Source of the DNA: an uncultured Selenomonadales bacterium | GTDB lineage: Bacteria; Bacillota; Negativicutes; Selenomonadales; Selenomonadaceae | DNA length: 63,025 bases | Direction of reading: 5' to 3' | Assembly (NCBI GenBank): GCA_937901445.1 | Contig: CALDHY010000108.1 | Span: forward strand, 1 to 63,025 | Shown: piece by piece, positions 1 to 8,477 of the stretch | Numbering within the stretch: position 1 is the stretch's first letter | Layout: each line of letters opens with the position of its first letter | Translations under genes and position numbers: made by a program | The notes under the pieces: model-generated | The model's input: the letters and a program-made list of their open reading frames with translations, nothing else | Databases searched by the model: none | What the model was told of the DNA's origin: nothing

Positions 1-483
1 CAAGCCAATAAAAAAATCCGCCTTGCAATTCGGACGGCGGCTGAAAACAATTTGCCGATTTACGCAGAATGCGGCGGCTTTATGTACTTGATGAATTCCA
101 TTACAGATTTTTGGGGCGGTTTTAATTTTGAAATGTGCGGCGTCATTCCTGCGCGAGCGGTTATGACTGACAAACTGCAAACTGTAGGCTATGTTGAGGC
201 GGAAATTTTGCAGGATTGTATAATTGGCAAGGCGGGCGACAAGTTACACGCGCACGAGTTCCATTTTTCGACGGCTGAAATTTTTGATGACAAAAATATT
301 TTCGCTTGCAAGCGTATTCGTACCGGCAAAGACTATCGCGCAGGTTTCACTGAAAAAAATATTGTGGCGTCGTACTTGCACATACATTTTGCCGGTTGTC
401 CAAATGCTGCCAAAAGTTTTGTCAACGCCTGTAAAAATTACAATCAAAAAAGACTCGAAAAAATTTCCGAGTCTGATTTTTAA
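1..483 (+). CDS. cbiA: Cobyrinate a,c-diamide synthase, C-terminal part (5' truncated by window)
   Basis: The reading frame is open from base 1, so the start lies outside the window. The visible 160 residues are the class I glutamine amidotransferase domain of the CbiA/CobB family, which amidates the a and c side chains of cobyrinate in cobalamin synthesis. Seen: the nucleophile motif PIYAECGG near residue 19 and the terminal SYLHIHFAG, which holds the family's C-terminal His. A cobO gene lies at 25495 in the same window, so corrinoid synthesis or salvage is plausible. The stop overlaps the convergent rnc stop by 4 bases. The alternative is CobQ, but the AECGG form and the short tail fit CbiA better. 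Confidence 0.85.
   Translation, partial: QANKKIRLAIRTAAENNLPIYAECGGFMYLMNSITDFWGGFNFEMCGVIPARAVMTDKLQTVGYVEAEILQDCIIGKAGDKLHAHEFHFSTAEIFDDKNIFACKRIRTGKDYRAGFTEKNIVASYLHIHFAGCPNAAKSFVNACKNYNQKRLEKISESDF
451..483. terminator. Probable intrinsic terminator between convergent cbiA and rnc
   Basis: A 7-bp stem (AGACTCG at 451-457 with CGAGTCT at 468-474) is followed by a T-rich run. It lies over the last codons of cbiA and faces the end of rnc, so it could serve both genes. Confidence 0.5.
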
Positions 484-1253
484 TCGATAATTTTTAATTT
501 TTTTAAAGCCTCTTCAGCTGCCATTTTTTCGGCAAGCTGTTTACTTTTGCCGTCACCGTAGCCGTAAATTTCGCCGTCCTCAAGTTTTACTGCGCATTCA
601 AAGTGCCTTTCGTGCGGCGGTCCGTCCATACTTATTTCAATGTATTCGGGAAGTGCGCCGCCGTATTTTCGTTGCGAATATTCCTGCAAAACTGATTTAG
701 CGTCGACTGTAATTTTTCCAACTTTGGCATTTCTAAATTCATCTTCAAGTTGCCGCCAAATATAATCTTTCGCAACTTCCCAGCCTTTGTCAAGATAAAT
801 TGCGCCTATAACTGCTTCAAAGGCGTCCTCAAGGTTGGATTCACGTTCACGCCCGCCGCCCGCGTTTTCGCCGAAACTTAAAAGCAAAACATCGCCGAAT
901 CCCAATTTTTTTGCAATTTTGGCAAGCGTGGAACCGCAAACGATAGCGGCGCGGGTTTTCGTCAATTCGCCCTCTGAAAGATTGTAAAACTTGTTGAAAA
1001 GATAAGTACTTGACGCCAATTCTAAAACTGCGTCGCCCAAAAATTCAAATCGCTCGTTATGGGCGATTTTTTTTACGGGTTTATTGGCGGCTTCTGCATC
1101 TTCCTCAACTTTTTTTGCGTAAGATTTATGAGTTAGTGCTACGTGCAAGAGTTCAATATTTTCAAATTCGACGCCTAATTTTTCGGCAAATCTGCGGAGT
1201 TGACGGCGTCGCGCAGCGTTCAAAGGTGCAAGTTCAAGTTTTTCTTTTAACAT
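480..1253 (-). CDS. rnc: Ribonuclease III
   Basis: A 257-aa dsRNA-specific endonuclease that processes rRNA precursors and structured mRNAs in the cytoplasm. The signature NERFEFLGDAVLEL lies near residues 66-79 and includes the Mg-binding acidic residues. A C-terminal dsRNA-binding domain (about residues 180-255) carries the GxGxGxSKQLAEKMAAEEAL pattern. Length is normal for the family. The ATG begins 2 bases after the fabF stop, so it is probably translated by coupling; no strong ribosome site is visible. It is the last gene of the fab cluster on this strand. Confidence 0.95.
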   Translation of the reverse strand: MLKEKLELAPLNAARRRQLRRFAEKLGVEFENIELLHVALTHKSYAKKVEEDAEAANKPVKKIAHNERFEFLGDAVLELASSTYLFNKFYNLSEGELTKTRAAIVCGSTLAKIAKKLGFGDVLLLSFGENAGGGRERESNLEDAFEAVIGAIYLDKGWEVAKDYIWRQLEDEFRNAKVGKITVDAKSVLQEYSQRKYGGALPEYIEISMDGPPHERHFECAVKLEDGEIYGYGDGKSKQLAEKMAAEEALKKLKIID

Positions 1254-1255
1254 AA

Positions 1256-2500
1256 TTAATCACTATATTTTTTTAAAACAATACAGGCGTTGTGTCCGCC
1301 GAATCCGAATGAATTTGACATAGCAACGTTGACTTCAGCGGCGCGGGATTTATTCGGCACATAGTCTAAGTCTAAGCCTTCGTCGGGCGTTTCATAGTTG
1401 ATTGTTGGTGGAATAATTCCAGTGTCAATAGTAAGAGCTGTTGCAATAGCTTCCATACCGCCCGCCGCGCCGAGCATGTGCCCTGTCATTGACTTTGTAG
1501 ACGATACAGCCAATTTGTAGGCGTGGTCGCCAAAAACAGTTTTAATTGCTTGAGTTTCTCCGGCGTCGTTAAAGTGCGTTGACGTGCCGTGAGCGTTAAT
1601 GTAGTCAATTTCTTCCGGTTTAATTCCGGCGTTGTCAATCGCAAGTTGCATACATTTTGCCTGAAATTCGCCACCCGGCGCGGGCGTTGTAATGTGGTAA
1701 GCGTCATTATTTCTGCCGTAACCTATAATTTCGGCGTAGATATGAGCATTGCGCGCCTTTGCACTTTCAAGCGTTTCAAGCAAAACAATTCCTGCGCCTT
1801 CGCCCATTACAAATCCGCTGCGGTTTTTATCAAACGGTCTTGAGGCGTGCGCGGGGTCGTCATTATGATCCGTACAAAGTGCCTTCATTGAAGTAAAACC
1901 TGCAACGCCCGCCGGTGAAATTGCCGCCTCGCAACCTCCGGCAAACATATAGTCAACTTCACCGTTTTGAATTGCCCAAAAAGCATTGCCAATAGAATTT
2001 GTGCCGCTCGCGCAGGCTGTAACAATCGCTTCTGCCGGTCCGTGAATACCAAACGCAATGGCAATTTGTCCCGCCGCCATATTCGCAATAGTCATCGGAA
2101 TAAAAAACGGGCTGATTTTTGAAGGACCTTTACTGAAAAGTTTTTCGTACTGATTATGAAGAGTTTGCATACCGCCAATACCGTTTCCTACAAAAACTCC
2201 TGCGCGGTCACGATTTATAGTTTCAAGATTGAGTTTTGAATCCTCAAGCGCAAGTTTTGCGGCGGCAAATGCAAACTGCGTGTAACTGTCCATTCGCTTA
2301 GATTCTTTTTTGTCGATAAAATCTTCAGGGTTGAAATTTTTTACTTCACCGGCAATTTGGCAAGCATATTCTGTAACGTCAAACTGCGTAATTCTGTCTA
2401 TACCGTTTTTGCCGTTTTTCAAACCGTCTAAAAAGTTTTCTTTACCAATTCCAATAGGCGTTACGGGTCCAAGTCCTGTAATGACTACTCGATTTTTCAA
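1256..2500 (-). CDS. fabF: 3-oxoacyl-ACP synthase II (KAS II)
   Basis: A 414-aa condensing enzyme that elongates acyl-ACP with malonyl-ACP in type II fatty-acid synthesis. The Cys-His-His catalytic triad is visible: Cys in VTACASG (about residue 163), His in NAHGTSTHFND and His in SMTGHMLGAAGG. The start is a TTG preceded by GAAGGGAG at good spacing. The gene lies between the NPD/FabK-like gene and rnc on the same strand. The gap before it holds an octamer repeat hairpin. Confidence 0.96.
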   Translation of the reverse strand: MKNRVVITGLGPVTPIGIGKENFLDGLKNGKNGIDRITQFDVTEYACQIAGEVKNFNPEDFIDKKESKRMDSYTQFAFAAAKLALEDSKLNLETINRDRAGVFVGNGIGGMQTLHNQYEKLFSKGPSKISPFFIPMTIANMAAGQIAIAFGIHGPAEAIVTACASGTNSIGNAFWAIQNGEVDYMFAGGCEAAISPAGVAGFTSMKALCTDHNDDPAHASRPFDKNRSGFVMGEGAGIVLLETLESAKARNAHIYAEIIGYGRNNDAYHITTPAPGGEFQAKCMQLAIDNAGIKPEEIDYINAHGTSTHFNDAGETQAIKTVFGDHAYKLAVSSTKSMTGHMLGAAGGMEAIATALTIDTGIIPPTINYETPDEGLDLDYVPNKSRAAEVNVAMSNSFGFGGHNACIVLKKYSD

Positions 2501-2520
2501 TTAAAACGCTCCCTTCAGTG

Positions 2521-2607
2521 TAGTGTGGTAGTGGTGTAGTTGGGTAGTGGTGTAGTGCGATAGTTTTTTACTACACAACCACAACACTATTCCACTACAA
2601 AACTATT
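2521..2607. repeat. Octamer (period-8) inverted repeat block, locus 1
   Basis: Degenerate 8-base units beginning TAGT (TAGTGTGG, TAGTGGTG, TAGTTGGG, TAGTGGTG, TAGTGCGA) run to about 2567. They are followed by complementary-style units CTACACAA, CCACAACA, CTATTCCA, CTACAAAA, so the block can fold into a long imperfect hairpin. The right arm encodes the last residues and the TAG stop of the 2587-3540 gene. The same family recurs at 7521 and 9155. Confidence 0.8.
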
Positions 2608-3540
2608 TTCAGCCTCTGTAACAAGTTGACTGATAATTTCTTTAACCGGCAAAATTTCTTTGATACGCGGCATATATTCGCCGGTAAAAACTAAGCCGGT
2701 TTCTAAATCGCCCTGCTGCGCGCGCGTCAACGCCCGTACAATGCAGAAATTGTGTTTGCAAGCTTTAAGGCAAGAATCACAAGTTTTCGGCGGAACTTTG
2801 CCCTCCATAACGCGCTTTGAAAACGGCGTACGTACTGCGCGACCGGGCAAGCCGACGGGACTGCTGATAACTACAACGTCTTCAGGTTGCGATTTTAAAT
2901 AATATTCTTTCAAACTTGGCGCGCCGTTAGATTCTAAGCTTGCCGCAAATCTTGAACCCATTTGAACGCCGTTTGCGCCCATTTTCAGCATATCAGCAAT
3001 ATCTTTGCCGGTTAAAACTCCGCCCGCCGCAATTACCGGAATTTTTACCGCTGCGCGAATTGGCGGAATAAGTTCACGTGCAGAAATATCAGTTCCCAAA
3101 TGCCCGCCTGCCTCTTTGCCTTCAACAACAATAGCCGCCGCGCCAAGCTTTTCTGAAATTTTTGCAAGCTTGACTGAAGAAACTATTGGAACTATTGGCG
3201 TACCGGATTCTTTGCCGAGTCCAAAAATATCCCGTGAAAATCCCGCGCCGGCAACTATTAAATCAATTCCGGCATCAATCGCCGTCCGTACAATTCCCGC
3301 AAAATCAGACGCCGCCACCATGATATTTATACCGATAATCCCGTTTGTAAGTGAACGCGCCAATTTTATTTCGTAGCGCAATTCGGGGTGTGACATACCG
3401 GACGCCGCAATTAAACCTATCCCGCCTTCATTTGCAACTGCCGCCGCAAGTCGCGCAGTCGATAATCGAATTGCCATACCGCCCTGCACTATCGGTATTT
3501 TTGCTGTTTTATCTCCTATTTTTAGTTCCGGAAGTTTCAC
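2587..3540 (-). CDS. FMN-dependent NPD/FabK-family oxidoreductase (nitronate monooxygenase-like; possible enoyl-ACP reductase II)
   Basis: A 317-aa TIM-barrel flavoprotein. Seen: IVQGGMA near the N-terminus, GKEAGGHLG and the FMN-phosphate region VIAAGGVLTG and GANGVQMGSRF. The C-terminal third has a cysteine cluster (CDSCLKACKHNFC) that classic FabK lacks, so an iron-sulfur or zinc site is possible. Its place between acpP/fabG and fabF suggests the enoyl-ACP reductase step. The sequence alone cannot separate FabK from nitronate monooxygenase. The start is GTG with a GGAGG site. The last codons (SFVVE and stop) lie inside the octamer repeat. Confidence 0.8.
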   Translation of the reverse strand: MKLPELKIGDKTAKIPIVQGGMAIRLSTARLAAAVANEGGIGLIAASGMSHPELRYEIKLARSLTNGIIGINIMVAASDFAGIVRTAIDAGIDLIVAGAGFSRDIFGLGKESGTPIVPIVSSVKLAKISEKLGAAAIVVEGKEAGGHLGTDISARELIPPIRAAVKIPVIAAGGVLTGKDIADMLKMGANGVQMGSRFAASLESNGAPSLKEYYLKSQPEDVVVISSPVGLPGRAVRTPFSKRVMEGKVPPKTCDSCLKACKHNFCIVRALTRAQQGDLETGLVFTGEYMPRIKEILPVKEIISQLVTEAENSFVVE

Positions 3541-3590
3541 AGGCAGACCTCCAATTTTTTCCGTTTTTTAACTACTTAAAAACCTTTGTA

Positions 3591-3620
3591 ATTATAATAT
3601 TGACAAAATTACCTGTCAAT
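3591..3620 (-). promoter_or_regulatory. Consensus sigma-70 promoter with overlapping inverted repeat (operator candidate)
   Basis: On the minus strand TTGACA (3619-3614), a 17-bp spacer and TATAAT (3596-3591) match the vegetative consensus exactly, about 50 bp upstream of the NPD/FabK-like gene. A perfect inverted repeat, ATTGACA (3599-3605) with TGTCAAT (3614-3620), covers the -35 box and spacer and looks like a repressor site. The regulator is unknown. Confidence 0.75.
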
Positions 3621-3640
3621 CACGTTAATTTCACTTATTG

Positions 3641-3688
3641 GCGAAAAAAAATCCCGCGAAGTTCTTTCACGGGATTTGATTTTTTTTC
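3641..3688. terminator. Bidirectional intrinsic terminator after acpP
   Basis: AAATCCCG (3649-3656) pairs with CGGGATTT (3670-3677). The inner GAA/TTC extends the stem, and T-runs are present in both directions. It separates the fabG-acpP unit from the promoter at 3591. Confidence 0.8.
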
Positions 3689-3699
3689 AATGTATTTTT

Positions 3700-3927
3700 T
3701 TAAACTTCGTCAATGTATTTTACAACATCTTCAACGGTTTTAATTTTTTCGGCTTTTTCGTCCGGAATTTCGATATTGAATTCTTCCTCGAACGCCATAA
3801 TCAATTCTACAATGTCAAGAGAATCTGCGCCGAGATCGTCCACAAAAGTTGAAGACATTTGAACTTCATCAGCTTCAACGCCGAGTTGTTCAACTACAAT
3901 CTTTTTTACTCTATCAAAAGTTGACAC
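3700..3927 (-). CDS. acpP: Acyl carrier protein
   Basis: A 75-aa acidic carrier of acyl intermediates. The phosphopantetheine Ser lies in [20 protein letters not shown] (Ser about residue 37). The start is GTG with a strong GGAGG site. It follows fabG by 28 bp on the same strand and is followed by a terminator, so fabG-acpP looks like one transcript. Confidence 0.97.
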   Translation of the reverse strand: MSTFDRVKKIVVEQLGVEADEVQMSSTFVDDLGADSLDIVELIMAFEEEFNIEIPDEKAEKIKTVEDVVKYIDEV

Positions 3928-3955
3928 ACATTACACCTCCTTTCAAGATTTTAGC

Positions 3956-4717
3956 TTACATTGCCATGCCGCCGTCAACATTTATAACTTGCCCGGTAAT
4001 GTAAGCCGCTTGCTCGGAAACCAAAAACGCCGCCAAATTTGCAACGTCTTCAGGCGTGCCGAATTTTCCCATTGGAATTTGAGTAACAGTTGATTCCTTG
4101 ATTTTATCAGACAGTTTTGCTGTCATATCTGTAGTGATAAAACCGGGCGCGATTGCATTAACCGTGACGCCGCGTGGTGCCAATTCTTTTGCGGCAGATT
4201 TGGTAAAGCCTGTAATTCCTGCCTTTGCCGCCGCGTAATTCGCCTGTCCTGCGTTTCCAATCAAGCCGACAACTGAAGTCATATTTACAATTCGTCCACT
4301 GCGATTTTTCATCATGATCCGCGTTACAGCCTTAGTACAGTTAAAAACGCCCTTTAAATTCGTTGCAATAACTTCATCAAAATCACTTTCGCTCATTTTC
4401 AGTAAAAGGTTATCGCGTGTAATACCGGCGTTGTTAATCAAAATATCGACCGTTCCCCACGTTTCGACGATTTTTTTTACAATGTCATTGACTGCTTCAA
4501 AATTATCAACTTTGCCTTGAACGAGAATAGCTTCTCCGCCGCGTGATTCAATTTCAGCTTTAACTTCTTCAGCTTTTTCAACATTGCCTGCAAAATTTAT
4601 AGCGACCTTTGCGCCCGCGTCAGAAAGTTTCAACGCAATGGCGCGCCCTATTCCGCGTGACGCTCCCGTAACAAGTGCGACTTTTCCTGTTAAATATTTT
4701 CCAAAAATCTCAACCAT
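3956..4717 (-). CDS. fabG: 3-oxoacyl-ACP reductase
   Basis: A 253-aa short-chain dehydrogenase that reduces 3-oxoacyl-ACP with NADPH. Seen: the cofactor motif TGASRGIG (residues about 18-25), NNAG, the catalytic Ser in TSVVG, YAAAK (Tyr and Lys) and the C-terminal GGMAM. The length is normal. AGGAGG precedes the ATG. It begins the fatty-acid cluster on this strand, just downstream of an 84-bp tandem duplication. Confidence 0.96.
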   Translation of the reverse strand: MVEIFGKYLTGKVALVTGASRGIGRAIALKLSDAGAKVAINFAGNVEKAEEVKAEIESRGGEAILVQGKVDNFEAVNDIVKKIVETWGTVDILINNAGITRDNLLLKMSESDFDEVIATNLKGVFNCTKAVTRIMMKNRSGRIVNMTSVVGLIGNAGQANYAAAKAGITGFTKSAAKELAPRGVTVNAIAPGFITTDMTAKLSDKIKESTVTQIPMGKFGTPEDVANLAAFLVSEQAAYITGQVINVDGGMAM

Positions 4718-4874
4718 TGAACGTAAACCTCCTGCGGAAATATATCACAAAGTATTTTCATCATCTAAAAAATTTTAGCTGTAAGCGCACAGAATCGATT
4801 TTAAGCCATCTTCAAACTTTTTTAATTCATTTGTACCATTGAGCTTAGAAAATTGATTGTAGGGGCATTCTGGC

Positions 4875-5067
4875 GCGTGTACGGGCAAATTTTTTTAGCT
4901 CTGTCAAATTAAGTTTCAAAAATTTTAAGCCGCCGGTTTTTTGACGATACTTTCAAAAATCCCGTGTACCGACAATTTTTAGCTCTGTCAAATTAAAATT
5001 CAAAATTTTTTAAGCCGCCGGTTTTTCGACGATACTTTCAAAAATCCCGTGTACCGACAATTTTTTT
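4875..5067. repeat. 84-bp tandem duplication between rplQ and fabG
   Basis: Two nearly identical units (agctctgtcaaatt at 4897 and again at 4981) each run through CCGCCGG, a GACGATACTTTC segment and CCCGTGTACCGACAA. A partial third copy of the GTGTACxGxCAA end lies at about 4877. On the minus strand each unit contains TTGACA followed 17 bp later by TACACG (second unit), so promoter function for fabG is possible but the -10 is weak. The remainder of the gap, to 4718, has no recognisable gene. Confidence 0.75.
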
Positions 5068-5068
5068 A

Positions 5069-5407
5069 TTAAACAAGCTCCATTAAAACCATTGGTGCAG
5101 CATCGCCGCGACGCGGACCGAGTTTCAAAATTCTTGTATAACCGCCGGATCTGTCGGCGTACTTTTCGGGAATTTCTTCAAAAACTTTATGAACAACTCC
5201 AACATCTGCAACGGCTTGAATTGCCAAACGACGCGCGGCAAGATCGCCGCGTTTTGCAAGCGTTATAACTTTTTCGGCAAATTTGCGAAGTTCCTTAGCG
5301 CGTGCTTCGGTCGTTTCAATTCGTCCATGAGTAAAAAGTGCGGCGAGAAGACTTTTAAACAACGCTTTTCTTGCGCCGGAGTTCTTGCCGAGTTTTCTAT
5401 AACTCAT
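5069..5407 (-). CDS. rplQ: Ribosomal protein L17
   Basis: A 112-aa 50S protein near the exit tunnel and the last gene of the alpha operon. Seen: [20 protein letters not shown] at the N-terminus, [21 protein letters not shown] and the C-terminal [14 protein letters not shown]. It starts 21 bp after rpoA ends. Downstream lies the duplicated repeat rather than an obvious terminator. Confidence 0.97.
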   Translation of the reverse strand: MSYRKLGKNSGARKALFKSLLAALFTHGRIETTEARAKELRKFAEKVITLAKRGDLAARRLAIQAVADVGVVHKVFEEIPEKYADRSGGYTRILKLGPRRGDAAPMVLMELV

Positions 5408-5428
5408 AACTTTATCCTCTCTTCAAAA

Positions 5429-6448
5429 TTATTCTTCAGGTAAATAGTTATTATCGCCGGGCTTGAAAGACAATTCCATTTCTTCCAATTTCTTTTTGAC
5501 TTCTTCCAAAGATTTTCGTCCGAGATTACGAACTTTCATCATATCTTCTTCAGAGCGTGCAACCAAATCGCCTACAACGCTTATACCGGCACGTTTCAAG
5601 CAGTTAAAGGATCTGACTGATAAATCCAAATCTTCAATAGTGGTATTGAGTTTTCTTTGAATGTCATCTTCAGGGGAAGTAGGAACGACGACACTTGCCG
5701 GAAGTTGTGAATCGGGGTCTTCTTCTTCAGGTACAACTTCTTCAACGGTAAAATCTTCAATCGTTTGAAAAAGTTTTAAATTGCCGATAAAAATTTCTGA
5801 CGCCTTAGAAAGTGCCTCAATCGGTTTAATTGTACCGTTCGTCCAAACTTCCAAAATTAATTTATCGTAGTCCATAACATTGCCAACGCGCGTATCTTTA
5901 ACTTCGTAGCTTACGCGCATTATTGGCGAAAAAATTGCATCGATAGGAATTGTGCCGATAATATCTTCATTGGTTTTATTTTTATCTGCAGAAACGTAAC
6001 CGTAGCCGTGTTCAACTCTCATTTCCATATGCAAGCTGCCTTTTTCGTTAAGGGTTGCAATATGCAAATCTTTATTGACGACTTCAACGTCGGCATCGCA
6101 GATAACGTCCGCGCCGGTAATTTCTTTGACAATACCTTTTTCGCCGTCAGCGTCAATTCTTATGGTGTGCGGTTCTTCGCCTTCCATTTTCAGGCAAAGT
6201 TGCTTGATATTCAGCACAATATTTGTAACGTCTTCAGTTACGCCGGTAATTGTTGAAAATTCGTGTAAAACGCCATCAATTTTTATCGACGTAACCGCCG
6301 CGCCTTCAAGTGAAGACAAAAGCATACGGCGGAGCCCGTTACCTATTGTGTGTCCAAATCCCGGATGCAACGGCTCGCAGATAAATTTTCCGTATTTTCC
6401 GTCGCTGCTGAGTTCCTCTACTTCAATTTTTGTTTCGATGTCTATCAT
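5429..6448 (-). CDS. rpoA: RNA polymerase subunit alpha
   Basis: A 339-aa protein that nucleates polymerase assembly. The N-terminal dimerisation domain has GHTIGNGLRRMLLSSLEGAA (about 30-49). An acidic linker (EEVVPEEEDPDSQLPASV) is a little longer than in Bacillus. The C-terminal domain has the helix-hairpin-helix LGRKSLEEVKKKLEEM, which binds UP elements and activators. It is in the usual place between rpsD and rplQ. Confidence 0.97.
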   Translation of the reverse strand: MIDIETKIEVEELSSDGKYGKFICEPLHPGFGHTIGNGLRRMLLSSLEGAAVTSIKIDGVLHEFSTITGVTEDVTNIVLNIKQLCLKMEGEEPHTIRIDADGEKGIVKEITGADVICDADVEVVNKDLHIATLNEKGSLHMEMRVEHGYGYVSADKNKTNEDIIGTIPIDAIFSPIMRVSYEVKDTRVGNVMDYDKLILEVWTNGTIKPIEALSKASEIFIGNLKLFQTIEDFTVEEVVPEEEDPDSQLPASVVVPTSPEDDIQRKLNTTIEDLDLSVRSFNCLKRAGISVVGDLVARSEEDMMKVRNLGRKSLEEVKKKLEEMELSFKPGDNNYLPEE

Positions 6449-6502
6449 CTAAACATAAACCTCCTGCCGTTTTGATATACCAAAATCACAGCGGGTAGTT
6501 TA

Positions 6503-7096
6503 TTATCTGGAGTACAACTCAATGATTGACTGTTCATTAATTGGAACATCAATTTCATCGCGGCTTGGAAATCTTACAACATTACCCTTGAGGTTAGCTT
6601 GATCTGATTCAAGCCACGCGGGCGCGCTTAAAGCGTTGTTAGTTTCTTTCATTGCTTTGAAAAGTTCGTTAGTTTGGCTTTTTTCGCAAACTTCAACAAC
6701 ATCGCCGACTTTAACGAGAGCCGACGGAATGTCAAGGCGTTTACCATTTACCGTAATATGTCCGTGAGTAACAATTTGGCGGGCTTGACGGCGGGTATTT
6801 GCGAAACCGAGTCTGAAAATAACGTTGTCAATGCGGCGTTCCAAAAGTATCAAAAGATTTTCGCCGGTAACGCCCTGCATTTTCTTTGCCTTTTCGTAGT
6901 AATTGCGGAATTGACGTTCAAGGACGCCGTAAATAAATTTAGCTTTTTGTTTTTCTTTGAGCTGTAAACCGTATTCACTGACTTTACGCTGGGCACGTTG
7001 CGGCTTGCGCTTTGATTGACGAGCACGCCCAATAACGGCGGGTTCAATCCCAAGTGCGCGGCAGCGTTTTAAATCCGGTACTCTGTCTATTGCCAT
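6503..7096 (-). CDS. rpsD: Ribosomal protein S4
   Basis: A 197-aa primary 16S-binding protein that in many bacteria also regulates the alpha operon. The S4 domain is seen at about 88-150 (LERRIDNVIFRLGFANTRRQARQIVTHGHITVNGK). The N-terminus lacks the zinc Cys cluster of some Firmicutes S4 paralogs and instead reads MAIDRVPDLKRCRALG, a divergent form. It lies 15 bp from rpsK. Confidence 0.96.
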   Translation of the reverse strand: MAIDRVPDLKRCRALGIEPAVIGRARQSKRKPQRAQRKVSEYGLQLKEKQKAKFIYGVLERQFRNYYEKAKKMQGVTGENLLILLERRIDNVIFRLGFANTRRQARQIVTHGHITVNGKRLDIPSALVKVGDVVEVCEKSQTNELFKAMKETNNALSAPAWLESDQANLKGNVVRFPSRDEIDVPINEQSIIELYSR

Positions 7097-7111
7097 AAAA
7101 AAATACCTCCA

Positions 7112-7504
7112 TTAAACTCTTCTGCGTTTTGGCGGGCGGCAGCCGTTGTGCGGAATGGGCGTAACGTCTTTAATCATATTGACTTCAAGCCCTGTTGCCT
7201 GCAACGAACGAATAGCCGCTTCACGCCCTGCGCCGGGACCTTTAACATAAACTTCAACCTGTTTCAAGCCATGTTCCATTGCAGCCTTTGCCGCAACTTC
7301 AGCCGCTTGTTGTGCCGCAAAAGGTGTGCTTTTACGCGAGCCGCGAAAACCGAGCCCGCCTGCACTTGCCCAAGAAAGGGCGTTGCCGCTTTTATCAGTG
7401 ATTGTAACTATTGTATTGTTAAACGTGGAGCTGATATGCGCCACGCCGTATTCTATATTCTTGCGAACTTTTTTCTGTTTGCGAACTGTTCTCTTAGTTG
7501 CCAC
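7112..7504 (-). CDS. rpsK: Ribosomal protein S11
   Basis: A 130-aa 30S platform protein. Seen: [36 protein letters not shown] and the C-terminal [18 protein letters not shown]. It follows rpsM and is separated from it by the second octamer repeat block. Confidence 0.97.
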   Translation of the reverse strand: MATKRTVRKQKKVRKNIEYGVAHISSTFNNTIVTITDKSGNALSWASAGGLGFRGSRKSTPFAAQQAAEVAAKAAMEHGLKQVEVYVKGPGAGREAAIRSLQATGLEVNMIKDVTPIPHNGCRPPKRRRV

Positions 7505-7520
7505 AGTTTTGCCTCCTTCT

Positions 7521-7600
7521 GTAGTCCGGTAGTGTTGTAGTTGGATAGTGTGATAGTTTTTACTACCGCACTACAACACTATCACACTACCGCACTAGTC
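7521..7600. repeat. Octamer (period-8) inverted repeat block, locus 2
   Basis: Ten consecutive 8-base units: GTAGTCCG, GTAGTGTT, GTAGTTGG, ATAGTGTG, ATAGTTTT, then TACTACCG, CACTACAA, CACTATCA, CACTACCG, CACTAGTC. The two halves are near reverse complements and could form a hairpin of about 35 bp. The right end supplies the last codon and TAG stop of rpsM. Confidence 0.85.
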
Positions 7601-7966
7601 TTTCTTTTTGCCTTGAACAAGTTTTTTCGGACCCTTGCGAGTACGAGCATTATTTTTGGTGTTTTGTCCACGAACAGGAAGACCGAGACGATGGCGGCGT
7701 CCGCGATAGCAGCCAATATCAATGAGTCGCTTAATGTCCATCTGAATATCGCGACGAAGATCGCCTTCGACAACGAAATTATGATCGATAGCATCACGAA
7801 GTTTTACAACTTCATCATCCGTGAGATCCTTTGTGCGGGTATTGGGATTAACGCCCGTCATTTCCAAAATTTTTTGTGACGTCGGCAAACCAATTCCGAA
7901 AATATACGTCAAAGCATATTCAATTCTTTTATCACGTGGCAAATCTACACCGGCTATACGTGCCAT
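7595..7966 (-). CDS. rpsM: Ribosomal protein S13
   Basis: A 123-aa 30S head protein contacting the A- and P-site tRNAs. Seen: [26 protein letters not shown] at the start (split here: [14 protein letters not shown] then [12 protein letters not shown]) and the basic tail [18 protein letters not shown]. The final Asp codon and TAG belong to the octamer repeat. The order rpmJ-rpsM-rpsK-rpsD-rpoA-rplQ is standard. Confidence 0.97.
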   Translation of the reverse strand: MARIAGVDLPRDKRIEYALTYIFGIGLPTSQKILEMTGVNPNTRTKDLTDDEVVKLRDAIDHNFVVEGDLRRDIQMDIKRLIDIGCYRGRRHRLGLPVRGQNTKNNARTRKGPKKLVQGKKKD

Positions 7967-7990
7967 AAAATTTTCACCTCCTCAAAAAAA

Positions 7991-8104
7991 TTATCCCTGA
8001 CGCTGTTTGTGCTTGGGATTTTCACAAATAACCATAACGCGCCCCTTGCGCTTAATAATTTTGCATTTATCGCAAAGACGCTTTACTGACGGCTTTACTT
8101 TCAA
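7991..8104 (-). CDS. rpmJ: Ribosomal protein L36
   Basis: A 37-aa 50S protein translated by hand from the minus strand. It begins with TTG, reads [20 protein letters not shown] and ends NPKHKQRQG. The zinc pattern C-x2-C (CDKC), with a later Cys and His, is present, which makes it the C+ form. AAGGAGG lies 8 bases before the TTG. The stop is 24 bp before the rpsM start. Confidence 0.95.
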   Translation of the reverse strand: MKVKPSVKRLCDKCKIIKRKGRVMVICENPKHKQRQG

Positions 8105-8130
8105 AATTACCGCCTCCTTAACGAATCAGT

Positions 8131-8159
8131 AATGTAACATAAATTTTTTATTTTGTCTA
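8131..8159 (-). promoter_or_regulatory. Possible internal promoter before rpmJ
   Basis: TAGACA (8159-8154), 17 bp, TACATT (8136-8131) lies 27 bp upstream of rpmJ in the 144-bp gap after infA. The match is five of six and four of six, so the call is tentative. Confidence 0.4.
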
Positions 8160-8248
8160 CTAAAATTTTTCTTGAAAACAAATTAATTTAAAAATTATCC
8201 TGATTTTCGGCGTAAACTTTCGCCAATTTTTGACCTTCAAACAACGAA

Positions 8249-8467
8249 TTATTTAAAGCGATAAGTGATTCTGCCGCGCGTCAAATCGTACGGGGTAAGT
8301 TCGATTGTTACTTTGTCGCCGGGTAAGATTCTGATAAAGTTCATGCGAATTTTGCCGGAAACGTGCGCCAAAACTGTATGCCCGTTTTCCAACTCTACTT
8401 GAAACATTGCGTTTGGCAGGGCTTCAAGAACTTTGCCTTCTACTTCAATTACATCTTGTTTTGACAT
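8249..8467 (-). CDS. infA: Translation initiation factor IF-1
   Basis: A 72-aa OB-fold protein that occupies the ribosomal A site during initiation. Seen: [26 protein letters not shown] and the C-terminal [12 protein letters not shown] (each within the standard IF-1 pattern). The ATG lies 10 bp after adk. No methionine aminopeptidase gene sits between adk and infA, unlike in Bacillus. Confidence 0.97.
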   Translation of the reverse strand: MSKQDVIEVEGKVLEALPNAMFQVELENGHTVLAHVSGKIRMNFIRILPGDKVTIELTPYDLTRGRITYRFK

Positions 8468-8477
8468 CGTTTTTACC

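Noticed and set aside
1010..1255. Plus-strand frames antisense to rnc, fabF, ribosomal genes and others
   Set aside because: They mirror strongly conserved minus-strand genes and show no family motif or ribosome site.
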